From Bryobacteraceae bacterium (GTDB lineage Bacteria; Acidobacteriota; Terriglobia; Bryobacterales; Bryobacteraceae): DNA of 47,288 nt. The notes under the pieces were generated by a model. That model did not search any database and was not told where the DNA came from. It was given only the letters and a program-made list of their open reading frames with translations. Below, piece by piece: positions 32,551 to 41,141 of this stretch (its first letter is position 1; each line of letters starts with the position of its first letter). A program made the translations under genes and the position numbers. The stretch spans positions 1 to 47,288 of the forward strand of contig JANWVO010000029.1 of the NCBI GenBank assembly GCA_025056865.1, in the 5' to 3' direction.

Positions 32551-34005
32551 TCACTGGCCCTGTCCGAGCGAATAGCCGGGCTTGCCGTCGTAGGTATAGA
32601 GATGCTCGGTCTTCACCACCTCGATGCCCGCGCCGACGCAGCGCTCGAGCAGCGAGAGGATCTGCCGCGGCGTGACTGCCGCGCCCGCCTTCGGCTGGAA
32701 GCGGCACCGCCACGTGTCGCACAGCAGCGTGGCCGGCAGCGGATCCGGGAAGACCTTCGTGCCGCGGTTGCTGATCATCACCAGCTCCAGCCCGTCGCCC
32801 GCCACCGCCTGCATCATCGCGCCCACGCGGTTCGGGTCCTCCGGCGGGTGATGGATGAACACATCGACGCCCGCCAGCTCGCGCTTCGCCGCCGGCGGCG
32901 GCGGCTCGTCCTTCTGCACGTTCTGGGGCGCCGCCGCATAAGAGACCGCCTTCAGTTGCTGCGGCTTCTGCCCGAGCCGTTCGACGACGGCCTGCGCAAA
33001 CTCGCGCGTGCCCACCTGCTGCTTCGTGTAAGGATTCTTTCCTTCCTTGGCCACGTCGTAGGTGTGGATGCCGTCTTCGATCGTCTTCAGCCACGCGTTG
33101 TGCACCCGCTCGGCGACCTCCGGCTGCCCGATGTGCACAAGCATCATCACCGCGCCCATCAGCAGGCCGCTCGGGTTGGCCAGGTTCTGCCCCGCGCGGC
33201 GGGGCGCCGAACCGTGGATCGCCTCGAACATCGCATACTCCCTGCCGATGTTGGCCGATCCGGCCAGGCCCACCGAGCCGGCGATCTGCGCCGCCACGTC
33301 CGACAGGATGTCGCCATACAGGTTCGGCATGACGATGACGTCGAACGCGCCGGGCGTGTCGGCCAGCTTGGCCGCGCCGATGTCCACGATCCAGTGCTCC
33401 TTTTCGATCTGCGGATATTCGGCGCCGATCTCGTCAAAGACGCGGTGGAACAGCCCGTCGGTGAGCTTCATGATGTTGTCCTTGGTGAAGCAGGTCACCT
33501 TCTTCCGGTTGTTCCGAACCGCGTATTCAAACGCATAACGCACAATGCGCCGGCAGCCGCCGTAGGTGATCACCTTGAGGCACTGCACCTGGTCCGGCGT
33601 GTGGAAGTATTCGATGCCGGCATAGAGGTCTTCCTCGTTCTCGCGCACGATCACGACGTCCATGCCCGGGTGTTTGGTCGGGATGAACGGGTCGTAGGCC
33701 ACGCAGGGACGCACGTTCGCGTACAGCCCCAGCAGCTTCCGCGTCGTCACGTTCAGGCTCTTGAAGCCGCCGCCCTGCGGCGTGGTGATCGGGGCCTTCA
33801 GAAACACTTTCGTCCGCAGCAGGCTTTCGATCGCTTCCTTCTCGATGCCTGCCGTGTTGCCGCGCAGATAAACCTTCTCGCCGATTTCGATCTCTTCGAT
33901 CGCCAGACGCGCGCCCGCCTCTTTCAGAATGAACAGCGTGGCGTCCATGATCTCCGGACCGATGCCGTCGCCACGGGCTACGGTAATGGGAACCACCTGG
34001 GACAA
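32551..34005 (-). CDS. icd: NADP-type isocitrate dehydrogenase of the Thermus form, with extra C-terminal domain
   Basis: A 484-residue decarboxylating dehydrogenase. The TTG at 34005 is chosen as start because AAGGAG stands 6 nt before it; the open frame runs further to 34068 without support. The core shows GDGIGPEIM, GFKSLNVTTRKLLGLYANVRP in two stretches, RENEEDLYAG and GDILSDVAAQ. The C-terminal 110 residues carry VDVFI, MISNRGTKV, WRCRF and DGKPG, which match the extra domain of the Thermus enzyme. It oxidises isocitrate to 2-oxoglutarate in the TCA cycle. Cofactor choice is not certain from what I can see. Confidence 0.93.
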   Translation of the reverse strand: MSQVVPITVARGDGIGPEIMDATLFILKEAGARLAIEEIEIGEKVYLRGNTAGIEKEAIESLLRTKVFLKAPITTPQGGGFKSLNVTTRKLLGLYANVRPCVAYDPFIPTKHPGMDVVIVRENEEDLYAGIEYFHTPDQVQCLKVITYGGCRRIVRYAFEYAVRNNRKKVTCFTKDNIMKLTDGLFHRVFDEIGAEYPQIEKEHWIVDIGAAKLADTPGAFDVIVMPNLYGDILSDVAAQIAGSVGLAGSANIGREYAMFEAIHGSAPRRAGQNLANPSGLLMGAVMMLVHIGQPEVAERVHNAWLKTIEDGIHTYDVAKEGKNPYTKQQVGTREFAQAVVERLGQKPQQLKAVSYAAAPQNVQKDEPPPPAAKRELAGVDVFIHHPPEDPNRVGAMMQAVAGDGLELVMISNRGTKVFPDPLPATLLCDTWRCRFQPKAGAAVTPRQILSLLERCVGAGIEVVKTEHLYTYDGKPGYSLGQGQ

Positions 34006-34011
34006 GTGCAA

Positions 34012-34017
34012 CTCCTT
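34012..34017 (-). promoter_or_regulatory. Ribosome binding site that decides the TTG start of icd
   Basis: AAGGAG on the minus strand lies 6 nt before a TTG at 34005. An earlier TTG (34011) touches the site and is too close. This makes the shorter protein the better choice. Confidence 0.7.
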
Positions 34018-34083
34018 TCTTGCTGCGTCTTCCTGATATGTTGCCACACCGCAAATTGGCCCCGCCAAGCGCAGCCGGCCCGC

Positions 34084-34893
34084 TCAGCGCGTGACCAGCG
34101 TGCTGCTGGAGGAGGGGGCCGCGCCCCGCGCCGGCAGGACCGCCCGGGGCAACATCTGTTGCACGGCCGCGGCGAGTTCCGGCGAGGGCTCCACAACCAC
34201 GGCGGCGCGGCCGGGCCGTTCCAGCTCCAGACGGAAGATGCCCAGCCAGCGGGCCTCTCCGGGCGGGATGTCATAGAAGCGCAGGAACCGCGACAGCGGG
34301 CTTTTCGGCTCTGGCGACGGTTCGAGCGCAAAGCCGGCCAGACCCATGCGCCCGGGCGGCACGCGGACCACGTAGATGGCCGCGTCAGGGGCTTCCGGCA
34401 GGGTGAAGCGGGCGCCGTGCCGGTGCCAGGTGCGGACCTCGAGGGCCGGCGGCGCGCCGGCCTCGGCCCGGTAATCGAGGATGCCTTCCAGCGCGGTGGA
34501 AACCGCGCCGGCGGCATCGCGCACGGAGAAGCCGAAGACGGCGAAGGCGGGCCGGCGCTCCGGCGGATAGGGCGAGGCTTCCAGCGGGACCGCCTCGGCC
34601 GGGCCCTCGCAATGACGCACCACCCCGATGGCGTCGTAGGCCGTGGCTTCGATCTGCTGCCGGCCCAGCAGCACGTCGCGCGCGGTGACGCGGTACTCGG
34701 CGGCCGTTCCGTCGCCGCAGCGGACGCGCACGAGGATCCGCACCGTTTCATAGTCGGTCCCGCTGCGGTTTTCCACCGCCGCCGACAGGGCGGGAATGAA
34801 CTCGCCGCGGCCCTCGCTCCATCGCCACGCCCTGACTCCGGAAAAGGACAGGCCCGGTTGCAGGAGAAGCGCGACCAGCGCGGGAAAAATCAT
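34084..34893 (-). CDS. Secreted protein of unknown function
   Basis: A 269-residue protein with a signal peptide-like start (MIFPALVALLLQPGLSFSG). The rest alternates beta-like segments, for example VRILVRVRCGDG and WLGIFRLELERPG, and may be two Ig-like domains. It ends in a serine-rich tail (SSSSTLVTR). I do not recognise a family. It overlaps the start of the gene region of the acyl-CoA synthetase by 4 nt (ATGA at the end of that gene), so both are in one operon and made at the same time. It lies about 79 nt before icd. Its role cannot be stated. Confidence 0.65.
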   Translation of the reverse strand: MIFPALVALLLQPGLSFSGVRAWRWSEGRGEFIPALSAAVENRSGTDYETVRILVRVRCGDGTAAEYRVTARDVLLGRQQIEATAYDAIGVVRHCEGPAEAVPLEASPYPPERRPAFAVFGFSVRDAAGAVSTALEGILDYRAEAGAPPALEVRTWHRHGARFTLPEAPDAAIYVVRVPPGRMGLAGFALEPSPEPKSPLSRFLRFYDIPPGEARWLGIFRLELERPGRAAVVVEPSPELAAAVQQMLPRAVLPARGAAPSSSSTLVTR

Positions 34894-36704
34894 TCGAATT
34901 CTTCCCGTCCCATGTACAATTCGCTGATAATATCCTTCAGATTTGCGATCACTTTTCCGCGGCGCAGCTTCATCGTTGGCGTCATTTCGCCGCTTTCGAT
35001 CGAGAATTCGCGGTCGAGGATGCGGAACTTGCGGATCTGCTCGAACGGCGCGAGCTGCCGGTTGACGCGCGCAACGATCCGCTTCATCTCCTCTTCCACC
35101 TTCGGCGACTGCGACGCTTCGGCCAGCCCCGTTCCCGGCGGAACCAGCCCCATCGCGGCCGCCGCCTCCGGGTGGATGGTGAACAGCGCCGTCACGTAGG
35201 GCATCCGGTCGCCGAGCAGCATCACCTGATTGACCAGCGGCTCCACCTTGAACAGCGCCTCCACCTTCGCCGGGAAGATCTTCTTCCCGTTCGAAGAGAC
35301 GATCACCTCCTTCTTCCGGCCGGTGATCCAGACGTAGCCGTCGCTGTCGATCTCGGCCAGGTCTCCGGTGTAGAGCCAGCCGTCGCGCAGCACGGCGGCG
35401 GTCGCCTGCGGGTCGTTGTAATAGCCGGAGAAGACCATCTCTCCGCGCAGCAGCAGCTCGCCTTCCTCGCTGAGCCGCACCTCCACGCCGGGCAGCGGCT
35501 TTCCGATGGAGCCGGGCCGCGGATTGCCCAGCGGATTGAGGATCACCACCCCGCCTTCGGTCAGTCCATAGCCCTCGATCAGCGGCAGGCCGATGGCGGA
35601 GAAGAACTCGGCCAGCTCACGGCCGAGCGGCGCGGCGCCGCTCGCGGCCACCTTCAGCCGCCCTCCCAGCCGCTCCCGGATCTTCGAAAACACCGCGCGG
35701 TCGAAAAACTTCAGCGACGCCTTCACCCAGGCCGAGGGCTCCCGGCCCTGCGCCCGCGCCCGCGCCGCCTCCGAGCCCACGCCCAGGCCCAGGTAGAACA
35801 GCTTCCGCACGGCTGCCGGCTTCTTGCGGATTTCCGTGGTAATGCTCGAATAAATCCGCTCCCATACGCGCGGCGGCGCGACAAAAAAGGTCGGCTTCAC
35901 GCTGCGCATTTCCGCCGGCATTTTCGAAAGGCCCTCGCTGAAATACACCTGCACGCCCATGCGCACCATCAGCAGCTCCACCACCAGCCGCTGCGTGATG
36001 TGGGCCGAGGGCAGGAACGCCAGCGTGGAGTCGCCTTCTCCCAGCGGAAGCACCGGCGGCCCGCATTCGCAGTTGGCGAGGATCGCGTTATGGCTCACCA
36101 GCCCCATCTTCGGCTCGCCGGTCGCGCCAGAGGTGAGGTAAAGGATGGCCGGATCGGAGGGGGAGATCTCTTCCTGGATCCGCTCCACCAGCTCCGGATC
36201 GGCCTCGAGCGCCCGCGCGCCCGACTCGAGGAATTCGCTGAAGGAAACGGCGGAAGAGTCCTCTCCGGCGAGCAGCACGGCCGGGACATCCAGCCCGGCC
36301 AGGCCCGCTTCCTGCAAGGCCCGCAGCGCGCGCGGCTGATCGACGAAGACCAGGCGCGGCCGGCAGGCCGCCAGCGTCTTCACCTGCTCGGCGGGCGGCA
36401 GCGACGTGTAGAGGGCGGCCGATACGGCCCCCGCCGACATCACCCCCAGGTCGGCCAGATAGAACTCGGCACGGGTTTCGGAGGCCAGCCCGACGATGTC
36501 TCCCTTGCGGACCCCCGCCGCCCGCAGCGCGGCCGCCACCTGCCGGGCCGTCTCCAGATACTGGCGCCAGCTCCACGTGCGGTAGGCTCCCCTGCCGGCG
36601 GGCTGATGCAGCGCCGGACGGCCGTCCCAGGTTTCCGCCGCGATGCGCAGCATGCGGTAGACGGTCCTCTGTTCCTTCGGTACAGGTGGCGCAGTCCTAG
36701 CCAT
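34890..36704 (-). CDS. AMP-forming long-chain acyl-CoA synthetase
   Basis: A 604-residue ANL-superfamily enzyme of the FACS type. The P-loop-like YLTSGATGEPKMG is at about 190, the adenylate motif EGYGLTEGG at about 369, the GWLYTGDLAEID block at about 417, and the hinge/lysine region ITGRKKEVIVSSNGKKI near 436. The family activates fatty acids to acyl-CoA. It is 604 long, like bacterial FadD15-type proteins. Its end overlaps the unknown secreted protein gene. The 5' end is divergent from the IMPase gene, with 92 nt between. A ribosome site GAGAGGG stands about 9 nt before the ATG. Confidence 0.92.
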   Translation of the reverse strand: MARTAPPVPKEQRTVYRMLRIAAETWDGRPALHQPAGRGAYRTWSWRQYLETARQVAAALRAAGVRKGDIVGLASETRAEFYLADLGVMSAGAVSAALYTSLPPAEQVKTLAACRPRLVFVDQPRALRALQEAGLAGLDVPAVLLAGEDSSAVSFSEFLESGARALEADPELVERIQEEISPSDPAILYLTSGATGEPKMGLVSHNAILANCECGPPVLPLGEGDSTLAFLPSAHITQRLVVELLMVRMGVQVYFSEGLSKMPAEMRSVKPTFFVAPPRVWERIYSSITTEIRKKPAAVRKLFYLGLGVGSEAARARAQGREPSAWVKASLKFFDRAVFSKIRERLGGRLKVAASGAAPLGRELAEFFSAIGLPLIEGYGLTEGGVVILNPLGNPRPGSIGKPLPGVEVRLSEEGELLLRGEMVFSGYYNDPQATAAVLRDGWLYTGDLAEIDSDGYVWITGRKKEVIVSSNGKKIFPAKVEALFKVEPLVNQVMLLGDRMPYVTALFTIHPEAAAAMGLVPPGTGLAEASQSPKVEEEMKRIVARVNRQLAPFEQIRKFRILDREFSIESGEMTPTMKLRRGKVIANLKDIISELYMGREEFE

Positions 36705-36796
36705 CGATTCGCTGCCCTCTCGTTGTCCTGGATCCGCGCGCCGCCGGGGCGCGGCTTCCTTCAGGTTACTGGATCAGCGCCCTGTAAGATAAGGGC

Positions 36797-37579
36797 ATGG
36801 CCTGGGAGCGCGAACTGGAAACCGCCCTCGAACTCGTCCGGGCCGCCGCCTCCACGGCCCTCGGCTATTGGCGGCAGGGGGTCCCGGCGTCGGACAAGAC
36901 CGACGGCTCTCCGGTCACGGCCGCCGACCAGGAGTGCGAAAGGCTCATCGCCGGCCGCCTCGCCGAACTCTTCCCCGCCGACGGCATTCTGGGCGAGGAA
37001 GGCTCCACTCGCCCCGCCGGCAGCGGCCGCCGCTGGATCATCGATCCCATCGACGGCACGCGCGACTTCCTCCGCGGCAGCTTCCTCTGGTGCCACCTGC
37101 TCGCGCTCGAGGCCGATGGCGAGGTGGTGCTCGGCGTGGCGCACTTTCCCGCCCAGGGACGGCTCTACCATGCCGTGCGCGGGCAGGGCGCCTGGTGCGT
37201 CGAAGGCCGCACGGAAACCCAGCTCCGCTGCTCGGACATCGCCGAACCCGGGCGTGCGGTGGTCTGCTTCGGCCTGCTCGACCAGGCGCACCGCTACGGC
37301 TGGGGCGAGCGCCTGCTGCCTTTCCTGTCCCGCTTCTGGGCCGTGCGCGCCCTCGGCGGGGCCACCGACGCCATGCTGGTCGCTTCCGGCCGCGCCGACG
37401 CCTACCTCGAGCCCGGCCTCAAGCCATGGGACGTGGCGGCGCTGTCCATCATCGCCCGCGAGGCCGGCTGCGTCTTCCACGATTTCGAGGGCCGCGGCAC
37501 CATCTACGGCGGCAGCGCCGCCATCTACGCGCCCGGCCTTGCGCCCGCCGTCCGCGCCTTCCTGGGCCTTCCCGTCTGA
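36797..37579 (+). CDS. Inositol monophosphatase-family phosphatase (histidinol-phosphatase-like)
   Basis: A 260-residue Mg2+-dependent phosphatase. Metal-binding residues are E67/E68 (GILGEEG), D83 and D86 (WIIDPIDGTRDF), with the closing KPWDVAAL motif. The family includes inositol monophosphatase, histidinol-phosphatase HisN and others; WIIDPIDGTRDFLRG with an N-terminal SPVTAADQ is also seen in HisN. No his genes are nearby, so the substrate is open. It is divergent from the acyl-CoA synthetase. A TAAGAT about 8 nt before the ATG could be a -10, in which case the message would be nearly leaderless. Confidence 0.85.
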   Translation: MAWERELETALELVRAAASTALGYWRQGVPASDKTDGSPVTAADQECERLIAGRLAELFPADGILGEEGSTRPAGSGRRWIIDPIDGTRDFLRGSFLWCHLLALEADGEVVLGVAHFPAQGRLYHAVRGQGAWCVEGRTETQLRCSDIAEPGRAVVCFGLLDQAHRYGWGERLLPFLSRFWAVRALGGATDAMLVASGRADAYLEPGLKPWDVAALSIIAREAGCVFHDFEGRGTIYGGSAAIYAPGLAPAVRAFLGLPV

Positions 37580-37599
37580 AACAATCCTTGAATCTTCTG

Positions 37600-37627
37600 T
37601 TGCGATTCGCCCATCTTCATGTATAGT
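37600..37627 (+). promoter_or_regulatory. Sigma-70 type promoter upstream of the Rrf2-family regulator
   Basis: TTGCGA (37600-37605) and TATAGT (37622-37627) are spaced by 16 nt, 47 nt before the ATG of the regulator. This AT-richer patch stands out. Rrf2/IscR proteins often regulate themselves by binding here; a clear symmetric operator is not seen. Confidence 0.65.
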
Positions 37628-37674
37628 GTGTAAAGGACAATCGTGTATTATCATCTTGCGCTCCCGAGGGATCC

Positions 37675-38145
37675 ATGATTTATTCGCGCTCCGCTGAATA
37701 CGCCATCCGGGCCTTCGTGCAACTGGCGACCGTGCCCGAGGGCAAGTACGCCATGGTGAAGCAGATCGCCGAGCAGGCCGACATCCCGGCCCATTTCCTG
37801 GCGAAGATCCTCCAGCAGCTCGCCCGCAAGGGCTTCCTCCGCTCCAGCAAGGGGCCGACGGGCGGCTTCGCGCTCCGCGTCCCGCCCGCGGAGCTGAACC
37901 TGCTGGCCATCGTCGAGGCAGTCGACGGCCTCGCCGACTTCGAACGCTGCCCCGCCGGCATGGCCGTCTGCAACGACGAGGCTCCCTGCGGCATGCATGA
38001 CAGCTGGAAGGCGCTGCGGAATCGTATCATGGAATATCTGGAGCGCACGACCATCCTGGATCTTGCCAAAGGGTTCGAGCAGAAGCGCCGGAACCTCGAG
38101 CGGATGCAGAAGAAGGCGGCGAAGCGCTCCGCGAAGAAAGCCTGA
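37675..38145 (+). CDS. Rrf2-family transcription regulator, IscR-like with cluster cysteines
   Basis: A 156-residue winged-helix regulator. [18 protein letters not shown] opens as usual for the family, and the recognition part [21 protein letters not shown] follows. Three cysteines C92, C99 and C105 plus H108 ([19 protein letters not shown]) match the ligand set of the IscR 2Fe-2S cluster (C92, C98, C104, H107), with one more residue in the first gap. It therefore may sense iron-sulfur status, redox or nitric oxide. A promoter lies 47 nt before. No isc or suf genes are in the window; ClpP follows 55 nt later on the same strand. A lysine-rich tail closes the protein. Confidence 0.87.
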   Translation: MIYSRSAEYAIRAFVQLATVPEGKYAMVKQIAEQADIPAHFLAKILQQLARKGFLRSSKGPTGGFALRVPPAELNLLAIVEAVDGLADFERCPAGMAVCNDEAPCGMHDSWKALRNRIMEYLERTTILDLAKGFEQKRRNLERMQKKAAKRSAKKA

Positions 38146-38200
38146 GGGGGCGGGCTCTCCAGACCGCCCGCCGGGGCGGATCGAAAAGGAAGGAGGCAGA

Positions 38201-38827
38201 ATGCCGGACCGCACAAGAATTGCGCCCGCGCCGGTCGACATGCTGGTGCCGATGGTGGTGGAGCAGACCTCGCGGGGCGAGCGCGCCTACGACATCTACT
38301 CGCGCCTGCTCCGCGAAAACATCATCTTCCTCGGCACGCCCATCGACGACCAGGTGGCCAACCTCGTCATCGCGCAGATGCTGTTCCTCGCCGCCGAGGA
38401 CCCCGAAAAGGACATCCAGCTCTACATCAACTCCCCCGGCGGCTCCATCACCGCCGGCCTCGCCATCCTCGACACGATGAACCTTGTCGAGCCCGACATC
38501 GTCACCTACTGCGTCGGCCAGGCTGCCTCGATGGCCGCCGTGCTGCTGGCCTGCGGCACCAAGGGCAAGCGCTACGCGCTGCCGCACTCGCGCATTCTCA
38601 TCCACCAGCCCTCGATGAGCGGCCTGGCCGGACAGGCCACCGACATCGACATCTACGCCAAGGAGATCCTCCGGATGCGCGAGATCCTCAACAGGATCCT
38701 CGCCGACGCCACCGGCCAGCCGGTGGAGAAGATCGCCCGCGATGTCGACCGCGACTACATCATGGAAGCCGAGCAGGCGCTCGAATACGGCATGGTCGAC
38801 AAGATCATCGCGAGGCGCGAGAAGTAA
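38201..38827 (+). CDS. clpP: ATP-dependent Clp protease proteolytic subunit
   Basis: A 208-residue serine protease with catalytic triad S110 (GQAASMAA), H135 (LIHQPS) and D185 (DVDRD), the normal ClpP plan. GGAGG about 5 nt before the ATG supports the start. It forms the tetradecameric chamber that degrades proteins fed by ClpX or ClpA. No tig or clpX gene follows; the usual clpP-clpX pairing is broken by the convergent ParA islet, or clpP is a second copy. The end overlaps the ParA gene by 23 nt tail to tail. Confidence 0.95.
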   Translation: MPDRTRIAPAPVDMLVPMVVEQTSRGERAYDIYSRLLRENIIFLGTPIDDQVANLVIAQMLFLAAEDPEKDIQLYINSPGGSITAGLAILDTMNLVEPDIVTYCVGQAASMAAVLLACGTKGKRYALPHSRILIHQPSMSGLAGQATDIDIYAKEILRMREILNRILADATGQPVEKIARDVDRDYIMEAEQALEYGMVDKIIARREK

Positions 38828-39833
38828 AGAGCCAGCCCAGTCCGGTCTTCTCCAGGATCCGGCCAGCCAGGCGCTGGAATTCGCGCCGCGCCTCCTGCAC
38901 GAGTTGCGCGTGGGAGCCGATGGCCCCGTCCGCGGCCCGAAGGTGAAAAATCGGCTTCCGCGCCTCCTGCGCCATCGGGACCAGGCTGCGAAAATGCTTC
39001 AACATATAAAGGCACTCGGGATCCGAGTGTGGTTCCCCGGGAGGAGCCAGAGTGTCGTTCAGAATGGAACGATGGTATTCCTCCGGAATGCGCCGCATCC
39101 ATTTTTCGAAGGATTTCACCGGGCGGTCCAGACGCACGGAGTGCATCAGAATCACGTATCCGGCCGGCCGCACCTCGCCTTGAGGAAGGGGAAAGTCCAG
39201 CCTGGCCGGCTTCTGCTCCATCCTCCTGGCCCATTGCTTCCTCCACTCGGCCAGCGTCGGACCCAGGTTCCTTAACCCCTGAAGCGAGAACAGATCCGGA
39301 GCCAGCGGAATGACCACGGAATCGCTCGACACCAGACAGGCGCGGTTGATGGCCCCCAGGTTCGGTCCAAGATCCATCAGCACCAGCTCTGCCTGGCAAC
39401 GCTCGGCGGCGCGCTGCAATGCCCGGTAGATGGAAGAGGTGACGCGGAAGGCCCGCTCATCGCCATCCACGCAACGCGGCCAGGCTTCGGAAAGATGCGC
39501 TTCGAAAGACGAAAGAAGCAGGTCTCCGGGGACGATCCAGACTTTCGACCCGGACTCCTCTACTTCCTCGACGTGCACCTCCCCGACGTCGCTGGTTCCA
39601 CGCACCAGCGGCTCCAGGCAGCCCGAAATGCTCAGCCTCGCGCCCTCTTCCGGCCACAACTGCTCCAGCCGTTCTTCCTCCACGAAGGCCGAAGTAAGAT
39701 TGGCCTGCGGATCCAGATCGGCCGCCAACACCTTCAGCCCCAGATCGGCATACATCCAGGCCGTATGGTATACGAGCGTGGTTTTCCCGACGCCCCCCTT
39801 GTTGTTGAAAAAGGCGATGACGGGTATGCTCAA
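38805..39833 (-). CDS. ParA/Soj-type P-loop ATPase linked to the AlbA_2-HATPase gene
   Basis: A 342-residue ParA-superfamily ATPase. The deviant Walker A is [11 protein letters not shown] (10-20), the A' motif is [11 protein letters not shown] (about 38-48), and the Walker B region is [18 protein letters not shown]. The C-terminal half is longer than plain ParA and has no partner-binding feature I recognise. No parB follows. Its start overlaps the end of the AlbA_2 gene by 4 nt, so both are coupled. Visibly lower GC and looser codon use than the flanks suggest transfer. Chromosome partitioning is unlikely; a role in a two-gene, perhaps defensive or element-related module is an inference. Confidence 0.85.
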   Translation of the reverse strand: MSIPVIAFFNNKGGVGKTTLVYHTAWMYADLGLKVLAADLDPQANLTSAFVEEERLEQLWPEEGARLSISGCLEPLVRGTSDVGEVHVEEVEESGSKVWIVPGDLLLSSFEAHLSEAWPRCVDGDERAFRVTSSIYRALQRAAERCQAELVLMDLGPNLGAINRACLVSSDSVVIPLAPDLFSLQGLRNLGPTLAEWRKQWARRMEQKPARLDFPLPQGEVRPAGYVILMHSVRLDRPVKSFEKWMRRIPEEYHRSILNDTLAPPGEPHSDPECLYMLKHFRSLVPMAQEARKPIFHLRAADGAIGSHAQLVQEARREFQRLAGRILEKTGLGWLFTSRASR

Positions 39834-41026
39834 GCCCGCCTCCTCAATACCGCCAGCACATTGCGGTCGGTGACTTCAAACTCGATCCCGGGATTTCCAT
39901 TTTTCTCCATGGCTTTCCTGGCCAGCGCAATGCCCACGCCGAACTTCTGTACGTAACCCAGATTCCTGAGAGCTTCGGCGATGTGGGGGTTCCGGTAATC
40001 GGTTACCCCCGGCTGGCCGAAATTCTGCCGGTTCACCTGTCCAAACGGTCCGCCAGGATTGTGAATTTCGACCCGGTTTTCGAACCAGTAAATGCGGACC
40101 GGAGCATGGCTGCCCTCGTAATCCCGGTGCATGATTGCGTTTCTGGCGATCTGCTGGAGGGCAGGCAGCGGATAATCAGGGCGCCGGATCTCCAGCGGTC
40201 CTCCGCTCAGGTCCGTCCGCACCTGGATATTTGCCTCCAGCACTTCGTCCAGCCGCCGAAGGACATCCGGCAGCGTCCCTTCGAGCTCCTTCTGGTCCCG
40301 GATCGGCGCGGCCAGATCATCCCCGTCCAACCGGAGAAATTGCACGTAGGCTCCGGGGACCCACCTGCGGGGATCCTTGCCGCAAACCAGGAGCCCTGTG
40401 GGCGTGGCATGGGTTTGGGGGGGCGGGGAGAGGAACCGCAACGCGGCGAGCTGCTGCTCCACGCTTCGCTGATTCTGTTCAAGGAGCTCCGGACTCACGG
40501 CCGCCGGCAGGTACTCCCGCTGAAAAAAGAGCAGGTCCAGGTCCTCCAGCCCGGCGGAAGGCAGCGGACGGACGTCCCACGGCAGATCCCGGGCGCGGCG
40601 GCGCTCCGTCAGGATCCGTTCCTCCTGTGCGTCCGCGATGGCGCGGCGCGGACCGACCCGGATGCACACGCGTCCCTTGTAGCGGACCGGCGGAGCATCC
40701 GACGGCTCCACGATCACAATGGCCAGCTCGCATCCCTCCAGCACCCGCTTCTGGACTGTCAGGCGCGGAATCGGCACGATGTTCCCGCTCGAGCGGATGT
40801 CGGCCAGCTTCCTCAGCAGCTCATCCGTGACCACAAGCCCTGCACAGGAACCGTCATCCCGGAGACCCACAAAGATGACTCCGGGTTTTCCGTGGCCGGG
40901 CATGTCGTTGGCGAAGGCGCAGACCGCTTCTGCGATCTTCTCCGTCTCGGCCGCAGACGCCTTCCGCTCGACGCGGTCCGACTCGAGGTCGTTTTTCAGC
41001 GCGAGCAGCTCTTCCTCCGTCAGCAT
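39830..41026 (-). CDS. Schlafen AlbA_2 domain + HATPase_c_4 protein (divergent AAA-4/ATP-dependent regulator type)
   Basis: A 398-residue protein. Residues 10-130 show the AlbA_2 pattern: ESDRVERKAS, then AVCAFANDMPG and IFVGLRDDGSCAG, and VRYKGRVCIRVGPR. Residues about 285-395 match the HATPase_c_4 domain with ARNAIMHRDYEGS, FENRVEIHNPGG and RNPHIAEALRNLGYVQKFGVGI. Such proteins are known as transcriptional regulators or RNA/DNA-binding enzymes, and are common in defence islands and mobile regions. It starts 116 nt after fhs. A TAGCAT about 15 nt before the ATG could be a -10. Its coupling to a ParA-like ATPase is unusual. Confidence 0.85.
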   Translation of the reverse strand: MLTEEELLALKNDLESDRVERKASAAETEKIAEAVCAFANDMPGHGKPGVIFVGLRDDGSCAGLVVTDELLRKLADIRSSGNIVPIPRLTVQKRVLEGCELAIVIVEPSDAPPVRYKGRVCIRVGPRRAIADAQEERILTERRRARDLPWDVRPLPSAGLEDLDLLFFQREYLPAAVSPELLEQNQRSVEQQLAALRFLSPPPQTHATPTGLLVCGKDPRRWVPGAYVQFLRLDGDDLAAPIRDQKELEGTLPDVLRRLDEVLEANIQVRTDLSGGPLEIRRPDYPLPALQQIARNAIMHRDYEGSHAPVRIYWFENRVEIHNPGGPFGQVNRQNFGQPGVTDYRNPHIAEALRNLGYVQKFGVGIALARKAMEKNGNPGIEFEVTDRNVLAVLRRRA

Positions 41027-41141
41027 GGCTGTGCAACCCTCATGCTAGCACCAGCAGGGCCGTCCGCCCGCAGCACAAGGCATCCGCAAACGCGCCATTG
41101 GCGGGCGCGGCGCGGCAGCGACGCCCCGGCGCTGCCCGCTT

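Noticed and set aside
38805-39833. ParA as a chromosome or plasmid partition gene
   Set aside because: There is no parB or visible parS next to it, and it is translationally coupled to an AlbA_2 protein.
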